NCBI GenBank assembly: GCA_033816765.1
Contig: JAVSIV010000022.1
Location: 62,001 to 126,000 of the forward strand
Reading direction: 5' to 3'
DNA: 64,000 nt
DNA from: Nothopassalora personata
Lineage: Eukaryota > Ascomycota > Dothideomycetes > Mycosphaerellales > Mycosphaerellaceae
Of this stretch, positions 33,036-45,248 are shown piece after piece. Position 1 is the stretch's first letter. Each line of letters begins with the position of its first letter. The position numbers and the translations under genes were made by a program. Below the pieces are notes generated by a model. It made no database searches. It was not told where the DNA came from and saw nothing but the letters and a program-made list of their open reading frames with translations.

Positions 33036-33375
33036 ATAATAAGCTGCTAATGAAGATCTGAAATAATAAACCTATACTTTTTATAAAGTATAATACACTA
33101 CTAATGAAGATCTGAAATAATAAACCTATACTTTTTATAAAAAAAAAAGTATACTACACTACTAATGAAGATCTGAAATAATAAACCTATACTTTAAAGT
33201 ATATTACTAATGAAGATCTGAAATAATAAACCTATACTTTTTATAAAAAAAAAGTATACTACACTACTAATGTAAATCTGAAATAATAAACCTATACTTT
33301 AAAGTATATTACTAATGAAGATCTGAAATAATAAACCTATACTTTTTATAAATTATATTACTAATATAAATCAGA
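33036..33375. repeat. Tandem repeat, about six units of 45-60 bp
   Basis: The unit contains actaatgaagatctgaaat then aataaacctatacttt, with variable spacers tttataaaaaaaagta-tac. The core resembles the dispersed motif attactaatataaatcc. It lies upstream of the plus-strand tRNA-Gly. Confidence 0.88.
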
Positions 33376-33492
33376 AATTATAAAAAATACAAATAATTTA
33401 TATAAATTAAATAAACATTAAGGGAAAACAAAAATGAAAAATTACGTTTATGATATATATTAGTAATGTACCTTACATACATTAAAAAAAAA

Positions 33493-33561
33493 CGGCTATA
33501 GGTTAATGGTAGACCGTTCGTCTTCCAAACGATGTGTACCGATTCGAGTTCGGTTAGCCGT
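33493..33561 (+). tRNA. trnG: tRNA-Gly (TCC)
   Basis: Acceptor cggctat/gttagccg, anticodon stem ttcgt/acgat with loop ctTCCaa. Confidence 0.88.
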
Positions 33562-33665
33562 ATATTTTTTTCATATAAATTGTGTGAGATTTTTTTTATG
33601 TTTTAGGGCTTGCCTCTATAATAATAACTACAAAGATTTAAAAGTAAATTAAATAAAATCCACAA

Positions 33666-33740
33666 TGAGTTAATAACTTAATTGGTAAAGAACTTTCTTG
33701 TCGAGAAAGTAGATGTCGGATCGTAGCCGACTTAACTCGC
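33666..33740 (+). tRNA. trnD: tRNA-Asp (GTC)
   Basis: Acceptor tgagtta/taactcg, anticodon stem ctttc/gaaag with loop ttGTCga. Confidence 0.88.
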
Positions 33741-33791
33741 ACATTCTTTTTTCTCGCAAAGAGATTTATGATCTTTTTAGTATAAATTAAT

Positions 33792-33872
33792 GGAAAAGTC
33801 GCTATAGGTAAGGCAAGATATTTGCTAAATATTGTGTTTTAACACCTGGATGTTCGAATCATCTCTTTTCCG
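33792..33872 (+). tRNA. trnS: tRNA-Ser (GCT)
   Basis: Acceptor ggaaaag/cttttcc, anticodon stem atatt/aatat with loop tGCTaaa, plus an extra variable arm. Confidence 0.85.
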
Positions 33873-33931
33873 GTTTATTTAAGATTACAATTATTAGTTT
33901 CCTAAAATAACTAATAACAAATATTATTAAA

Positions 33932-34001
33932 AGAGTATAGTTTAATTGGCAAAACAGGAAGCTTCAAACTTCAAATTCTCAGTTCAAGTCTGAGTGCTCT
34001 T
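33932..34001 (+). tRNA. trnW: tRNA-Trp (TCA), reads UGA
   Basis: Acceptor agagtat/gtgctct, anticodon stem ggaag/cttca with loop ctTCAaa. Anticodon UCA reads UGA as Trp and agrees with the many in-frame TGA codons. Confidence 0.9.
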
Positions 34002-34259
34002 GAACAATTGTTATTGCTTGTAATTTTTTGTAATAAAACAGTTACATCGTACTATTGTAAGATGCAAGATATATTTTTAATTATATCGTGCTATTTATAA
34101 ATAAGTAGTTATATTATGGCGTTCAATTAGTACCTTTTTTTTTAGGAAATAAGTGATTGTATTCTTATTAATGAAGTATGAAAAATTTAAAAGCTAAGAT
34201 ATCTATTAGCGTTATACTTTAAAAATACAGGTACCAATTCAGCACATATGTTAAACGCA

Positions 34260-34362
34260 GTTAATATAAATAATCCATAAATAATCCATAAATAATCCAT
34301 AAATAATCCATAAATAATCCATAAATAATCCATAAATAATCCATAAATAATCCATAAATAAA
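34260..34362. repeat. 11-bp tandem repeat (aaataatccat), about nine units
   Basis: A near-perfect 11-bp unit in the spacer between tRNA-Trp and rnl. The rest of 34002-34739 is AT-rich, with no gene seen, and includes the dispersed motif ggatttatattagtaatgta at about 34645. Confidence 0.92.
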
Positions 34363-34739
34363 AATTCTGTTTTGCCGTTTAAGGCCTGTTTTTTATTGTT
34401 AACTTTTTTTTTTGAAAATTATATAATCTTTATTAGGAGATAGGTGGTTACCTATAGATTAAAATAACAAGTAATAACTTATAATTACAGCTATCTATAT
34501 TGTTAGATCTAAACTTTATAGATTATAAACAGATCGTATCAAAAAAATTTAACTCTTAAAACAAATAGTAAGAAAAAATATATAAAAAATATACAATAAT
34601 TACTTAATAAAAATTTTTTAAATAGTAAAACAAAAATAAATTTCGGATTTATATTAGTAATGTATTTGATATGTAATGTAAAATTTCATCCAAGGATGTA
34701 AAGTATATAAAGAAACTATTATGGATAAATAGCTATATA

Positions 34740-37700
34740 TCACAGAAATATGATTTTAGGTGTATGCCTATGAATTCTTGGAGAAATCCGATTTGTAAAC
34801 GAAGTGAATTGAAATATCTTAGTAACTTCAGGAAAAGAAATCAAATGAGATTCTCTTATCAGCTAATAACTGATAAAGAATAGCCTTTTAAGTAAAATGG
34901 AGATAATCTGTTTGAATCTAGGGAAACCTTTCTCTAAGGCTAAATATGATATATAAGCGACAGCAAATAAGTAGCGTAAGGGAAATATTTGAAATAGTAG
35001 TTTTATAAGCAGCTCAAGTTTAATGTAAAAAAATAGATGAGAGCGTACCTTTTGCATAATGGGTCAGCAAGTTAATGTTAGATGCGAGATTTAAATGTAT
35101 CCCAGATAAACCAATTATTAATTAATGAACAAGTATCTAACATTAGACCCGAAGCCTAGTGATCTTACCATGATCAGGGTTATAAAAGCCCGAACAGGTT
35201 ATCGTTGTAAAGATATCTGAGGAATTGTGGTAAGTTAGTGAAAGACAAAACTGACTAGGATAGCTGGTTTTCCGCGAAACCTATATAAGTAGGTAGTTTA
35301 AGGCAAAGGCCAGGCAAAAGCCAGAGCTACTTTAAATTATTTTCTTAAGAAATTTATGAATTATGAACAATGCAGAATAATTAAAGTGCCACACATCATT
35401 GCAGGTACAGAATTGTGATCTCAGACAAATTATGATAGCGTGTTATCAGTTTGTATACATTGGGGGGTCGTGAAGACTTTATCAGTGAGGATTTGCTCTC
35501 GGAAGGGCAATGATGAACATTAAACTGTCAGACATAGTACGATAAGGTTGTATGTCTAAAGGGAAACAGCCCAGAACAAGAGTTAAAGGTTCCAAAATTA
35601 TTGTTAAGTGAAATTAAGGAAGTTTTTTTCGAATACAACCAGGAAATAGGCTTAGAAGCGGCCATTTTTTAAAGACCTCGTAACAGAGCACTGGTTTATT
35701 AATAGTTAGTTAATTTGATAAAGACTGTAATTAAATAGAAAATGATCGTCCCTTCTCATACTCAGTAGACTTATTGGTAGGAAGAAAAAAAGAAAAAGAA
35801 AAAACATAGAAAAAGATAGCGCTACTAACGAAAAAAAAAAACAAATAAAAAAAAAAATACCATAAACCTAGATTCCTGTTCAAAGAACATAACTAACTAA
35901 GTTAAACGCACCGAAAATTTAACGGATCTAAACAATATACCGAAACCTTGTACATAAATAATATTTATTTATGGGGTAGCGGAACATTGGGTAATCTTAG
36001 ATTTAATATCATTGATATTACTTAAGTTAAAATTTAAGGTATAATAAAGTGTAAAAACTTTACTCAGGTTTTAATGAGATAACCCCAAGCGATAATGCTG
36101 ACATGAGTAACGAAAAAGGGAAATCCCCTCGCCTTAAGCTTATGGTATTTTTTTAAATTGACGGCCCCTAAGTTTATTGATCTGACCTAAAGGATTAAAT
36201 GATGGGAAAACATTTATATTTATCTGACAACTTTATTTCATATCTGAAAGATACTTAAAGTTCTGGAAAAAGATAAACATGTTACGAACCGTACCTAGAA
36301 ACTACCACAAGTAAGCAAGTAGAGTATACAAAGGCGTTTGAGTTAACAATCATTAAGGAACTCGGCAAATTGACACCGTAACTTAGGGATAAGGTGTGCC
36401 ATTATAGCTACTTAGAGTAAGCAGATTAAATAATCTTGGTGTCTGGTGTCAGGCATCATTAATTGTAAGGGACCTCTCGTGCGAGTGCTTGGAGATATAC
36501 GGGTTGGCTTATCCTTTGGGATGGACAGTGTAGAGGCCAGATTTAACGGTTTAAAAAATTAACATATATTTTTAATATACATTTATATATTAACATATAT
36601 TTTTAATATACATTTATAACATATATTTTTAATATATATTTATAATGTATTGACCAACTCTATTTATTTTATAAGAGGAGACATAAAATGGTGTTGTACG
36701 ACTGTTTAATTAAAACAAAGCACTTTGCATAAGATTATAAATCAAAGTATTGAGTGTGATTTCTGCCCGATGTTGGCTGGTTAACGGATTTTCTTAGCTG
36801 AATATTAATAGGCTAGGTTTTGAAGGAAACCCCAATCAATGGCGGCCTTACCGATGAGGGTCCTAAGGTAGCGGAATACCCTGGCCGTTAAATGCGGTCT
36901 TGCATGAATGATTTAACGATACAACAGCTGTCTCAATGATTGTCTCAGTGAAATTGGAATAGCTGTGCAGATACAGCTTTCTCCTAGTTAGACGAGAAGA
37001 CCCTATGCAGCTTTACTGTTGCTAGTAATTGGATATGATCAAACAAGTTGTAGTATATAAGGTTATTGATAAAATAAAAGTGAAATACCTTTACTTAGCT
37101 TATCATATCTGTAGAATATGTAACAAGCGTACATTAAAGTCTACATAACTCATCCAATAAGAGATAGGAATATATCTTTATTCAGGAAACATTTGCTAGT
37201 GGACAGTTTATGCGGGGCACAGATCCCATAAAAAGTACCTGGGTGTATCCAAAGTTAATATTGTAAAGTTGTTAATTTATATTAACAATTTATGCATTGA
37301 TCTATTAATATCTTTATATTATTAATCTAGCATATTTTTTTTAGTTTGTAATAGTTTAGCGTAAGTAATCTATTCACTTACATTTCTATTAAGTTAGATT
37401 AATTATATTTTTTAAGTAAGATTTTCACTATATGGAAAATAGATGTAAATAAAAACACTAATTGTTTAAAGTAACAGTATTGTTTTAAATTGTGTTATTT
37501 CACAAGTAATAGCATGATATTTAATATTACTTTAAAAGTTTAATGGCTTAATCTTGCTTTACTGTTTGACTTACATGTCTATCAGTCGCGTAAGCGGGGC
37601 ATATGATCACAAGATGCAGAAAGGAAAGGTCTTGGATTTTTGAAAAAGCTACGCTAGGGATAACAGGCTAATTGCGCCAGAGAGTACAAATTGAGTGCGC

Positions 37701-38060
37701 AGTTTGGCACCTCGATGTCGGCTTAGCTCATCCACATGAATGTAGGAATCATGAAGGGTACGACTGTTCGTCGGTTAAAGAGCTACACGAGCTGGGTTAA
37801 ATACGTCGTGAGACAGTATGGTTTCTATCTTCTAGGAGTAATTAGAGTAAAACAAGGATAGCCCCTTCGTACGAAAGGAGTTGGGTATATTAACCTCTAG
37901 TTTATTTGTTGTTTATGTATAAGTATGCAATTGTCTGTGTATCATTTATCATAGGCACAGCAATAAAGCCACGTTAGTGATAAATAAGTGCTGAATGCAT
38001 ATAGACACGAAATTTACCTTAGAATACTCTAAAATATACGTAGTACACCACTACGAATTA
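34740..38060 (+). rRNA. rnl: Large subunit ribosomal RNA
   Basis: 5' region ggtgtatgcctatgaattct and gaattgaaatatcttagtaac match the LSU start. Later landmarks are aaggtagcggaataccctgg, gacgagaagaccctatgc, aaaaagctacgctagggata and the sarcin/ricin region around 37860. No intron with a recognisable core was found; the expansion at 37260-37550 falls where the L1-stalk helices should be and is AT-rich. The ends are approximate. Confidence 0.95.
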
Positions 38061-38414
38061 TAACATATAAATGTTATAATTGTATAGGCTTTGGTTTAAA
38101 GGATTTTGATGTTTTCAGATACAAAGTACTAATTTTATTAAAAACTAAATAACACACTTATCATACACGTAAATAAAATAAACTGCAGTTTGTGGTTTAT
38201 ATCGTATTATAAGCTAATTAGCTATTGTCCTTAAAAACACACTTAAAATGATAGCCTTACAAGCCTACACACTTAATTAAGTAATAGCCTTATCACCCTC
38301 CGTACTTAATATATTTAATTGTATTTATAATGTATCAGTACATTATTTATTTGTAATATCTTCTTAAATACCTGGCTAAACTTACTTAACATTAGCTTTC
38401 GTTTTTAACGATTA
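38061..38414. other. Noncoding spacer downstream of rnl
   Basis: AT-rich; a repeat of acacacttaa-type units occurs at 38235-38290. No gene seen. Confidence 0.5.
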
Positions 38415-38484
38415 ACGGCTTACTAGCGGTAAAGTATGTGGCTTTTAATCATTATAATATGAGTTCGAGTCTCATAGCTCTTAA
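38415..38484 (+). pseudogene. Degenerate tRNA-Lys copy
   Basis: From the D loop on it matches tRNA-Lys (gtggcttttaatcattataa, then gagttcgagtctcatagctc). The 5' acceptor strand has changed (taacggc) and no longer pairs. Confidence 0.65.
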
Positions 38485-38669
38485 AAACTTTTCAATTCTT
38501 ATACTTAAAAAAAGCTGTGTTTAGCTGATAAATTTATTTAGAATGTACACCCAAGTATTAAGCGTGTACTTAATAAACGACTAACAATTTAAATTTTTAT
38601 TTAATTACTCAACTTAACAACTTATTTACAAATAAAAGAATTATTAAATTTAGGATATCTGATATATCT

Positions 38670-38813
<144 letters not shown>

Positions 38814-38830
38814 AAATACATATAAAAAAC

Positions 38831-38902
38831 TGTGAACTAGTTCAAAGAGTAGAACTACCGCTTTACACACGGTAGGTTAGGTGTTCAAATCACCTGTTCC
38901 TT
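38831..38902 (+). pseudogene. Degenerate tRNA-Val copy
   Basis: Matches tRNA-Val (22439-22508) in the anticodon and T arms; the outer acceptor pairs are lost (tgtgaac against gttcctt). Confidence 0.75.
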
Positions 38903-38904
38903 AC

Positions 38905-39132
38905 ATGTTAATATTTTTACTATTATTTTTATTAATTTCAAATGCCGTTACTATAAGACGTGGTAAGTCTATATTGTTTTCTAGAGTCGCAATAAAAAGT
39001 TTAACAAGTTATTTATCTTACAATAGTTTATACTTGCATGAAGGTTTGTTTAATCTACTAACGTTATTGTTAAGTATAGCTATAATAATTATTGTTATTG
39101 TTTATTACCTTGTAATGCACAGTGTAAAGTAA
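38905..39132 (+). pseudogene. nad2 N-terminal fragment
   Basis: MLIFLLLFLLISNAVTIRRG, then SRVAIKSLTSYLSYN and a stop after HSVK. It follows the tRNA-Val relic in the same way that the nad2 chimera follows tRNA-Val, so the pair was copied together. Plasmid DNA polymerase sequence begins right after it. Confidence 0.85.
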
Positions 39133-39224
39133 GAAGACATTGAAAGTAACAGTACCATAGGTAACATGCATTTTTTAAGCTTTAGTTCAGGACTAAGCTA
39201 TGATCTTATTAATAAACTTGGTAT

Positions 39225-39953
39225 GGATCTAAAAACTTTATAAAGACGACGAGTTTAAGACTCAGAGTAGTAGCTATAAGTGCTCCTGTTACTTCTTATG
39301 CTAGGATATTAATAACCAAACATAAGTTAGATATTCTTAACAGAGGAGGTAATATATTCTATTCGGATACGAACAGTATAGTTACAGATATCCCTTTACC
39401 TGATGATTTAGTTAGTAAAACTGACTTAGTTAAATTAAAACTAGAGTATAGGATTAAAGAAGGTATTTTTATAAGTAGTAAGACATATTGTCTAGTTCTA
39501 CATGATCGTAGTCTAATAAAGAAGGCGAAAGGTGTTAAGGCTGAATTATCAAGACTCCGTAGACTTGCTAACTAGTATTGATAGTAGCGCTATTAGAACT
39601 ACCTCTAAAAAAGACTACACTAGAGGAAGTGTTATAATTTCTGATTCTTTAAAAGAAGTAAAGTTATAGTAAATAACAACTGAATAGATACTAAACCTGT
39701 TTATATAAACGGTATAGATAAATCACTAATTATTTACAAAAAAAAACCTTGTTTGTCGTTAGTGGTTATTAATAATATCGTTATTAGTGGTAAAAAGACA
39801 AAAATAAGGCAAGGTAATAATACAATATTGTGGGGTGGTAAGTTATTTTACAAAGATAATAAAGCAGGGTTTTTACAAGTATCTATAAGAAATTTTTCTG
39901 TTTCTACATTACGGTGTCGTTCAGAAGTCTTTATACAGAGAGTATTGACATAA
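39225..39953 (+). pseudogene. Linear-plasmid DNA polymerase B (dpo), C-terminal relic
   Basis: Reads SAPVTSYARILITKHKLDIL, GGNIFYSDTNSIVTDIPLP and LEYRIKEGIFISSKTYCLV, matching family B plasmid polymerases. The palm motif YxDTDS appears as YSDTNS, with the second Asp changed to Asn, so it would probably be inactive. Further on IDTKPVYINGIDKSLI continues the C-terminus in shifted frames. The N-terminal half is absent. Confidence 0.85.
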
Positions 39954-40423
39954 ATAAAATTGAACGAAAGCCTTTAGACACCATATCTACAGGTAGCCAT
40001 CAACAACCTGTTAAAAATAGGCAGGATGATGTGGATTACATACTAGAAGACAGCCAGTTCTTAAGAAATGGTGAAAATATTTATAAAGATCGTACTGTAA
40101 ACACTAATACAAATCATGTTGATGAATGAAATAACGAAGTAGAATCTAATGGTACATCATATAGTACCAATGATGAATACAATATTATAGATCCTAGCTA
40201 CGATGTTTCTCTTATTATAGAATCAAATAAGGACTTACAAACAAAAGATATTGTAATATCAAATTGTGATGTAGATCAACTAGGTGAATTACCTAATTAT
40301 GTATACGAGCAAATTATGAGCGGTATCTACATGGGATGTGACTTATATAATACTACTATATTCAATACTGGTTTTCACAGAATATATACAACATTTTATA
40401 ATAAGTTATTTAGCAGAACCTAG
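39914..40423 (+). CDS. Acidic orphan ORF fragment
   Basis: 169 residues from an assumed GTG, hydrophilic and acidic (DDVDYILEDSQFLRNGENIY; NIIDPSYDVSLIIESNKDL). It overlaps the end of the dpo relic in another frame, so the start is doubtful. Downstream to about 41150 short hydrophilic pieces in mixed frames lead to the PD...ExK-like relic, so this may be its N-terminal part. Confidence 0.4.
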
Positions 40424-41154
40424 TCTCTATTACATAATGGAAGAAGAGCTAAAGAAAGAGTTAAAGAGATAAAGTCCAGAGCTGTACTTAGAAAGAACAA
40501 ATAAATGAAAAATTAAAAGCGAAATTATTTGAAGAACTAAAATAAGTATCAGAGAAATGAGTAAAAAAGAGATTACTTAAACAAATAAGAAATATAACAT
40601 CTAAACTTATACCGGATAAATCTATTAGTTCAGATGTAGATCTAACCAAAGTACCAGTTGGTAACTCCTTTTACACATTTTTGTCTAATCATGGTCAAGA
40701 TATGCAAGATATAAAATATACGGAAGGTATGGAAGATACACAACATGAGAGGAATCTGGAAAGTATGCAAAGTGTAATAAATATTAACGAAGAATTTGAA
40801 CAAGTAAATGATGTGGCATTATTACTAGGAGAGCCTTTCTAATTACCTTACAACGATAACTCTGAAGAGACTCCTATAAATCCAGCTCCTGCACCTGTTA
40901 CACCTTATAGCAAAAACAAAAACCTTGTAGTTAACTTAGTTACATTAGTGAACTCCATACATGTGTACGAAGAATTTCGAGAAAAAACAATAGAGTTTTT
41001 AAAGGCTAACAACTTAATCTATAAAAGAAATGTTATATATACAGAAGGGAGTCTAGAAAATGCTAGTGATGCACAAATAAGTTTAAATAACGATTGACAA
41101 AAAACATTTGATTATATAATTGAACCTAATTTTGTAGCTAGTGAAAAATAACTA

Positions 41155-41892
41155 CTATATTGACTAAATAAAAATCGTCACAGAAATATTGAACCTACAA
41201 CTTCTGCTGTAGCTTCCGATTTACTACGTATATATTTTGATAAATGATCCATTAGTCCTGAACAAAGGCAATATTTTTTTTTATTAAAATAATAATAAAA
41301 TACCGGATTACGTTGTTAAAGGTTTTCACAGAAATACGTTATATCCTAAAATATTTGTAGAAATAAAAAAAGAAATTAAAAAAAAAGAAATTTAAAAAAA
41401 GAAATTAAAAAAAAGAAATTAAAAAAAAGAAATTAAAAAAAAAGAAATTAAAAAAAAAGAAATTAAAAAAAAGTTGTGATCCAAGTCACTAAATCTACTG
41501 AAGGTGTTATAGGAGAAAATAATGAATTGGCTTTCGAGCACAATACATTTAAAGGAAGTAACCTATATATTATAGCTATGAGAGGTACACAAATAGCCTT
41601 TTATGAGAAAATTTACTTTCCTGAAAATACAACTCATGATATACCAAACACAGATGGTATTATAACCTTTTCTCAACCTTCTGGTAATGTTTTGTACACA
41701 GATGATAGACTAGAGGAACTACAAAAAAGAATTAGAGCTCAAAGTAGTAAAGACCCTGATGACATTTTTGAATACAAAGATAATATTACTGTGACTAATG
41801 AAACAACTCGTGAACAAGGGCAATATTGTGTTTTATCGCTTCTTACAGATAGTGATTTAATCCATGATATATTAAGTTACATTAATTCTTAA
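41155..41892 (+). pseudogene. PD...(D/E)xK-like orphan family, member 1, broken by a purine repeat
   Basis: Pieces: TSAVASDLLRIYFDKWSISP, then (after a stop) KIPDYVVKGFHRNTLYPKIF followed by VEIKK. An A-rich repeat follows (aaaaaagaaatt units, 41370-41474), then an open 138-residue frame (GSNLYIIAMRGTQIAFYEKI and onwards). The order AxxLxRxYF, PEQ, PD, FVExK, (G)xxIAF matches the ORF at 47565, so they are homologous. The PD and ExK residues resemble PD-(D/E)xK nucleases; that is inference. Confidence 0.6.
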
Positions 41893-42217
41893 TTGGCTAG
41901 AGGTTTCTATTAAAGTTATAATGTTAAAGGTATATTCAAATGTAAGTATATCTGGTTTAAATGTTTAATAAAATTTGCAGTACTTAGAAAACTCATACAA
42001 CTTAGATACCTTGGTTATAGAAGATGGTAAACTCGTTAAAAGAGGTAAAGTATCAATGTTGTATATTCAGATAAGTTACATAAAGAAATAAGCTTTTTAA
42101 ACAAAGAGCTGGTAGTCTTTACTGTAAGTCTGTTAACAGTTATAGTAGACTAGATGTAGTAGAATATACTCGAATATAACTCACTAAGAAATGTCATAAA
42201 ACAGTAGCTTGAAAAAA

Positions 42218-42272
42218 AAGACCCAAAGTCTTTTTTTTTACCACAGCCTTTTATAAGGTTGTGGTTTTTTTT
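42218..42272 (+). terminator. Hairpins followed by T-runs, possible RNA processing site
   Basis: agacccaaagtct followed by T9, then ccacagcctt-ttat-aaggttgtgg followed by T9. They look like a simple terminator pair. Mitochondrial transcripts are usually ended by processing,, so this may be a 3'-end signal of the former plasmid gene. Confidence 0.4.
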
Positions 42273-42339
42273 TCTTTAGAAGTAAATATAGAAAAAAACT
42301 ACCACTGCATTATATGCAATGATAGTAAAAAAAAAATAG

Positions 42340-43102
42340 TTATTATTTTTTGTTGAGGAACTATATAAGTATGTGTTGACTATCAATTCTTCTTATTTCT
42401 TTTGAATTTAACATTCTTTTTGTTATTACTCAATCAATATCAAATAATTCATATTTAACGTCATTTTCTAAAAAAAAAAAGTTTTTTTATACTAATCTCA
42501 TATATAGTTAGTAGAATATTTAATAAAATTTTTATATTTGTATCAAACTTTTATAAATAGATATTATCTGAATACAGATCTAAGTAAACATATACTAATA
42601 AGTTTTAAGACCCTCTACTTTATCAGTAGTAGTACCTAAACAATCATGAACAGAATAAAACAGGGAAACATTTATTACTAAACCTGTGATATAAATCAGT
42701 CATAAAATGAGCATCCAAAGAATTAATTAAAATAGACATTAATGGCGTTATATGTTTATTAAGGTCAAATTTATTCTAATAAGTAACCTTATTATAAGAA
42801 AAGGGACTAATACTCTTAGTTTCTAGGTAACTCTTAAATATCTTTAAATCACTAGTAAGAGACCTAAATACAGAAAGATTAAAAGTATTACACAATTTAG
42901 CTAAATTTCTAAGCTATTTTTAAGGTTATATATCTTAGTGTAACCTTTTTTATTATTAATAAACAACAACGGCACTGTTAATAAGCCCTTTACTTTGACC
43001 ATATCAGTTAGATTTATTCTCACTATCATAGCTTATAAGATTAAGTTAAGCTATAAGATACTTCTTCATAGAATAAGTTGTACTATTGTAAGGAATTGTC
43101 AT
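42340..43102 (-). pseudogene. Plasmid RNA polymerase (rpo), C-terminal relic
   Basis: The minus strand starts MTIPYNSTTYSMKKYLIA, the phage-type RNAP motif around the O helix. Next NKHITPLMSILINSLDAHF and VHDCLGTTTDKVEGLK, the C-terminal catalytic block with the essential HDxxG-like His-Asp. Several stops and frameshifts. It complements the rpo N-terminal relic in the inverted repeat, but they are 7 kb apart and in different orientation. Confidence 0.78.
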
Positions 43103-43570
43103 AATAATATTTTTTAATATGATTTATTTCTCAAATAAAAAAAAATTTTTTTTAGACGGTCATAACTAGCTTTCCCCCCTCATTAATAATGTATTTAATG
43201 CTAAAAAACAAGTAATGATTTATATAGTGGCAAACCTGTTCTGAAAATACAGAGAGTAGACCTAGAAGTCAATACTAAATATTATCTAAAGTAAACATTA
43301 ACAATGTTTTTAAGGTAACATAAACCACTAATGATTTATATAGTGAGAAATACTGTTATGAATATACTGATAGTAGACCTACTACTGCTAATACAGCTAA
43401 TAGTTTAGATACTACAATATAAAGACTGTCTAATAATTTATATTCACCTAATCTAGAAAAAAAAAAAGATTTATTCACACCTACAACTTATACAGCTTTA
43501 AATGAAGAAATTCTAAAAATATATCTGATATAGAGAAAAGATAAAAGAGAAAAACTTCACAGAACAAGAC

Positions 43571-43798
43571 TTGAAAACATCTATACTAAATAATCTTAAT
43601 GATGAGCGTAGGTATTTATTAGATCAGAAATCCAAGCATTTAGAAGCTACATTACAATTAGCTAAAAATAAAGACCTTGGTGTTGATTCTGACGTACTGC
43701 ACAAGCAAATAACTGAACTAAAAGAAAAAACTGATACTTTATATAGTAAATCTTTTTATAATGATGGTAGGTTAGATAAACCTTCTGAGAGGAAATAA
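43571..43798 (+). CDS. Short charged coiled-coil ORF fragment
   Basis: 75 residues from an assumed TTG, e.g. LNDERRYLLDQKSKHLEATL, ITELKEKTDTLY. Upstream (43380-43560) further hydrophilic pieces in broken frames (SPNLEKKKDLFTPTTYTALN). Composition is like the coiled-coil tail at 26.4-27.0 kb. Probably the remnant of a plasmid or chimeric gene. Confidence 0.35.
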   Translation: MKTSILNNLNDERRYLLDQKSKHLEATLQLAKNKDLGVDSDVLHKQITELKEKTDTLYSKSFYNDGRLDKPSERK

Positions 43799-44572
43799 AA
43801 TAGTATATTTGCAAAAAAAAAAAACACTATCTTAATCTTATTAATAGCGGATTACCTATCGATAGTGAATTGTATCTTCAAAAATGAATAACACTGCATA
43901 AAGCTAGAGCGGATTTTTTTTTTTTCAAACCGCTTTATGATTGTGCAATCATACCCTAAGAACTTACCTATTCTAATCGGTGCACAAGACGACGTTCCAG
44001 CCTAAAAAAAAGCGGATGTACAAATAGGGATATCGGTTTTGATAGGAGGTTTAGATAGTTATCTCTAGTAATAAGATCTCTATTAGGTCTTACACAGTTT
44101 AGAATAAAAAGATTATTTTTTATAGCACAATATCTCATGTTGGATTTATACTTCTTTCCCTGTCAGTATACAGCACTGAGTCTATACAATAATACATATT
44201 TTATATACTGCATTACAGTCTTTCTTAAAAAAAAAATGCTTTACTTGCTATAGATTATTCTTTCTACTTGTATGTTTACAACATTATTTGTATGAATAAT
44301 ACAAGGAGAAATAGATAGATGAAAACAACTCTCCTGTACAACTTATTAACCAAATAAAGGGATTAAAAAAAAGTATCCCTTTATTGCTATAGCTTTACCA
44401 ACAATATTATCCTAACTTGTCGGTCTACTGCTTTTTTTTTTTTTATAGCAAGTAGACTATATATTATAATTAGTAATTGTTTAATCATGTTCTCTAACAA
44501 TTAATAAAGTGACTAACGTTTTTTTTATATCATTATTTACTGAGGAGTTTGAAAATAAACACAAATAGATAT
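43799..44572. other. Noncoding region upstream of nad6
   Basis: AT-rich, no gene recognised; holds several A/T runs of nine or more and a short near-palindromic stretch at 43905-43945 (agcggattttt...aaaccgct). Confidence 0.5.
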
Positions 44573-45238
44573 ATGTCAAATTTATTCGTTCTAAATGAAA
44601 CTTATACTAATGGTCTAAATTATGGTCTATTAAATATAATCTCACTAACATCTGTACTTTGTGGTGTTTTCGTTATTATAAGCAAAAACCCTATAGTATC
44701 AGTATTATTTCTTATAGGGTTATTCTTAAATATAGCAGGTTACTTAATGATGCTAGGTATAAATTTCATAGGTTTAGCTTATTTACTCGTATATGTAGGA
44801 GCAGTTTCAATACTATTTTTATTTATATTAATGTTAATTAATGTAAGAATATCTGAACTTGTTACAGATAATAACAATAGTGTTCCATTGGCAGTCATGA
44901 TAGGTATAATTTTTAATTTAACATTGTATAAATTATTGCCTTCAAACTTCACTGCTAATACATACATCTACGATCTGGATAAGACGTCTTTTTCTTCGAG
45001 TTTAGACGGAACAACAAGCAATAATATAAGTTATGCGTTAGGTAATTTGTTTTATTCTAATAACAATGATTTATCGTTTGTTAGCTCACAAATATGGGAT
45101 GGTGCTTTAGCAGAAACATCTCATATAACAAGTATCGGTAATATTATATATACTGCTTACCCTTTATGATTGATACTTACATCTATAATTCTTTTATTGG
45201 CTATGGTAGGAGCCATTGTTATTACTATAAAACAATAA
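44573..45238 (+). CDS. nad6: NADH dehydrogenase subunit 6
   Basis: Complete, 221 residues from ATG 44573; an upstream TTG at 44549 is in frame but unlikely. Contains NIAGYLMMLGINFIGLAYLL and VYVGAVSILFLFILMLINVR, the conserved complex I helix pair. One TGA Trp near the end (AYPLWLILTSI). Ends ATGAIVITIKQ-like (GAIVITIKQ). An orphan ORF starts ten bases after the stop. Confidence 0.95.
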
Positions 45239-45248
45239 GATAAAAAAA

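Noticed and set aside
33036..33375. CRISPR-like spaced repeats
   Set aside because: Units and spacers are both repeats of the same AT-rich sequence; there is no unique spacer content and the genome is mitochondrial.
34863..35057. 64-residue minus-strand ORF
   Set aside because: Antisense to the 5' part of rnl.
37260..37550. Possible intron in rnl
   Set aside because: The region coincides with the L1-stalk variable helices, contains no group I/II core motif or ORF, and can be explained as an AT-rich expansion.
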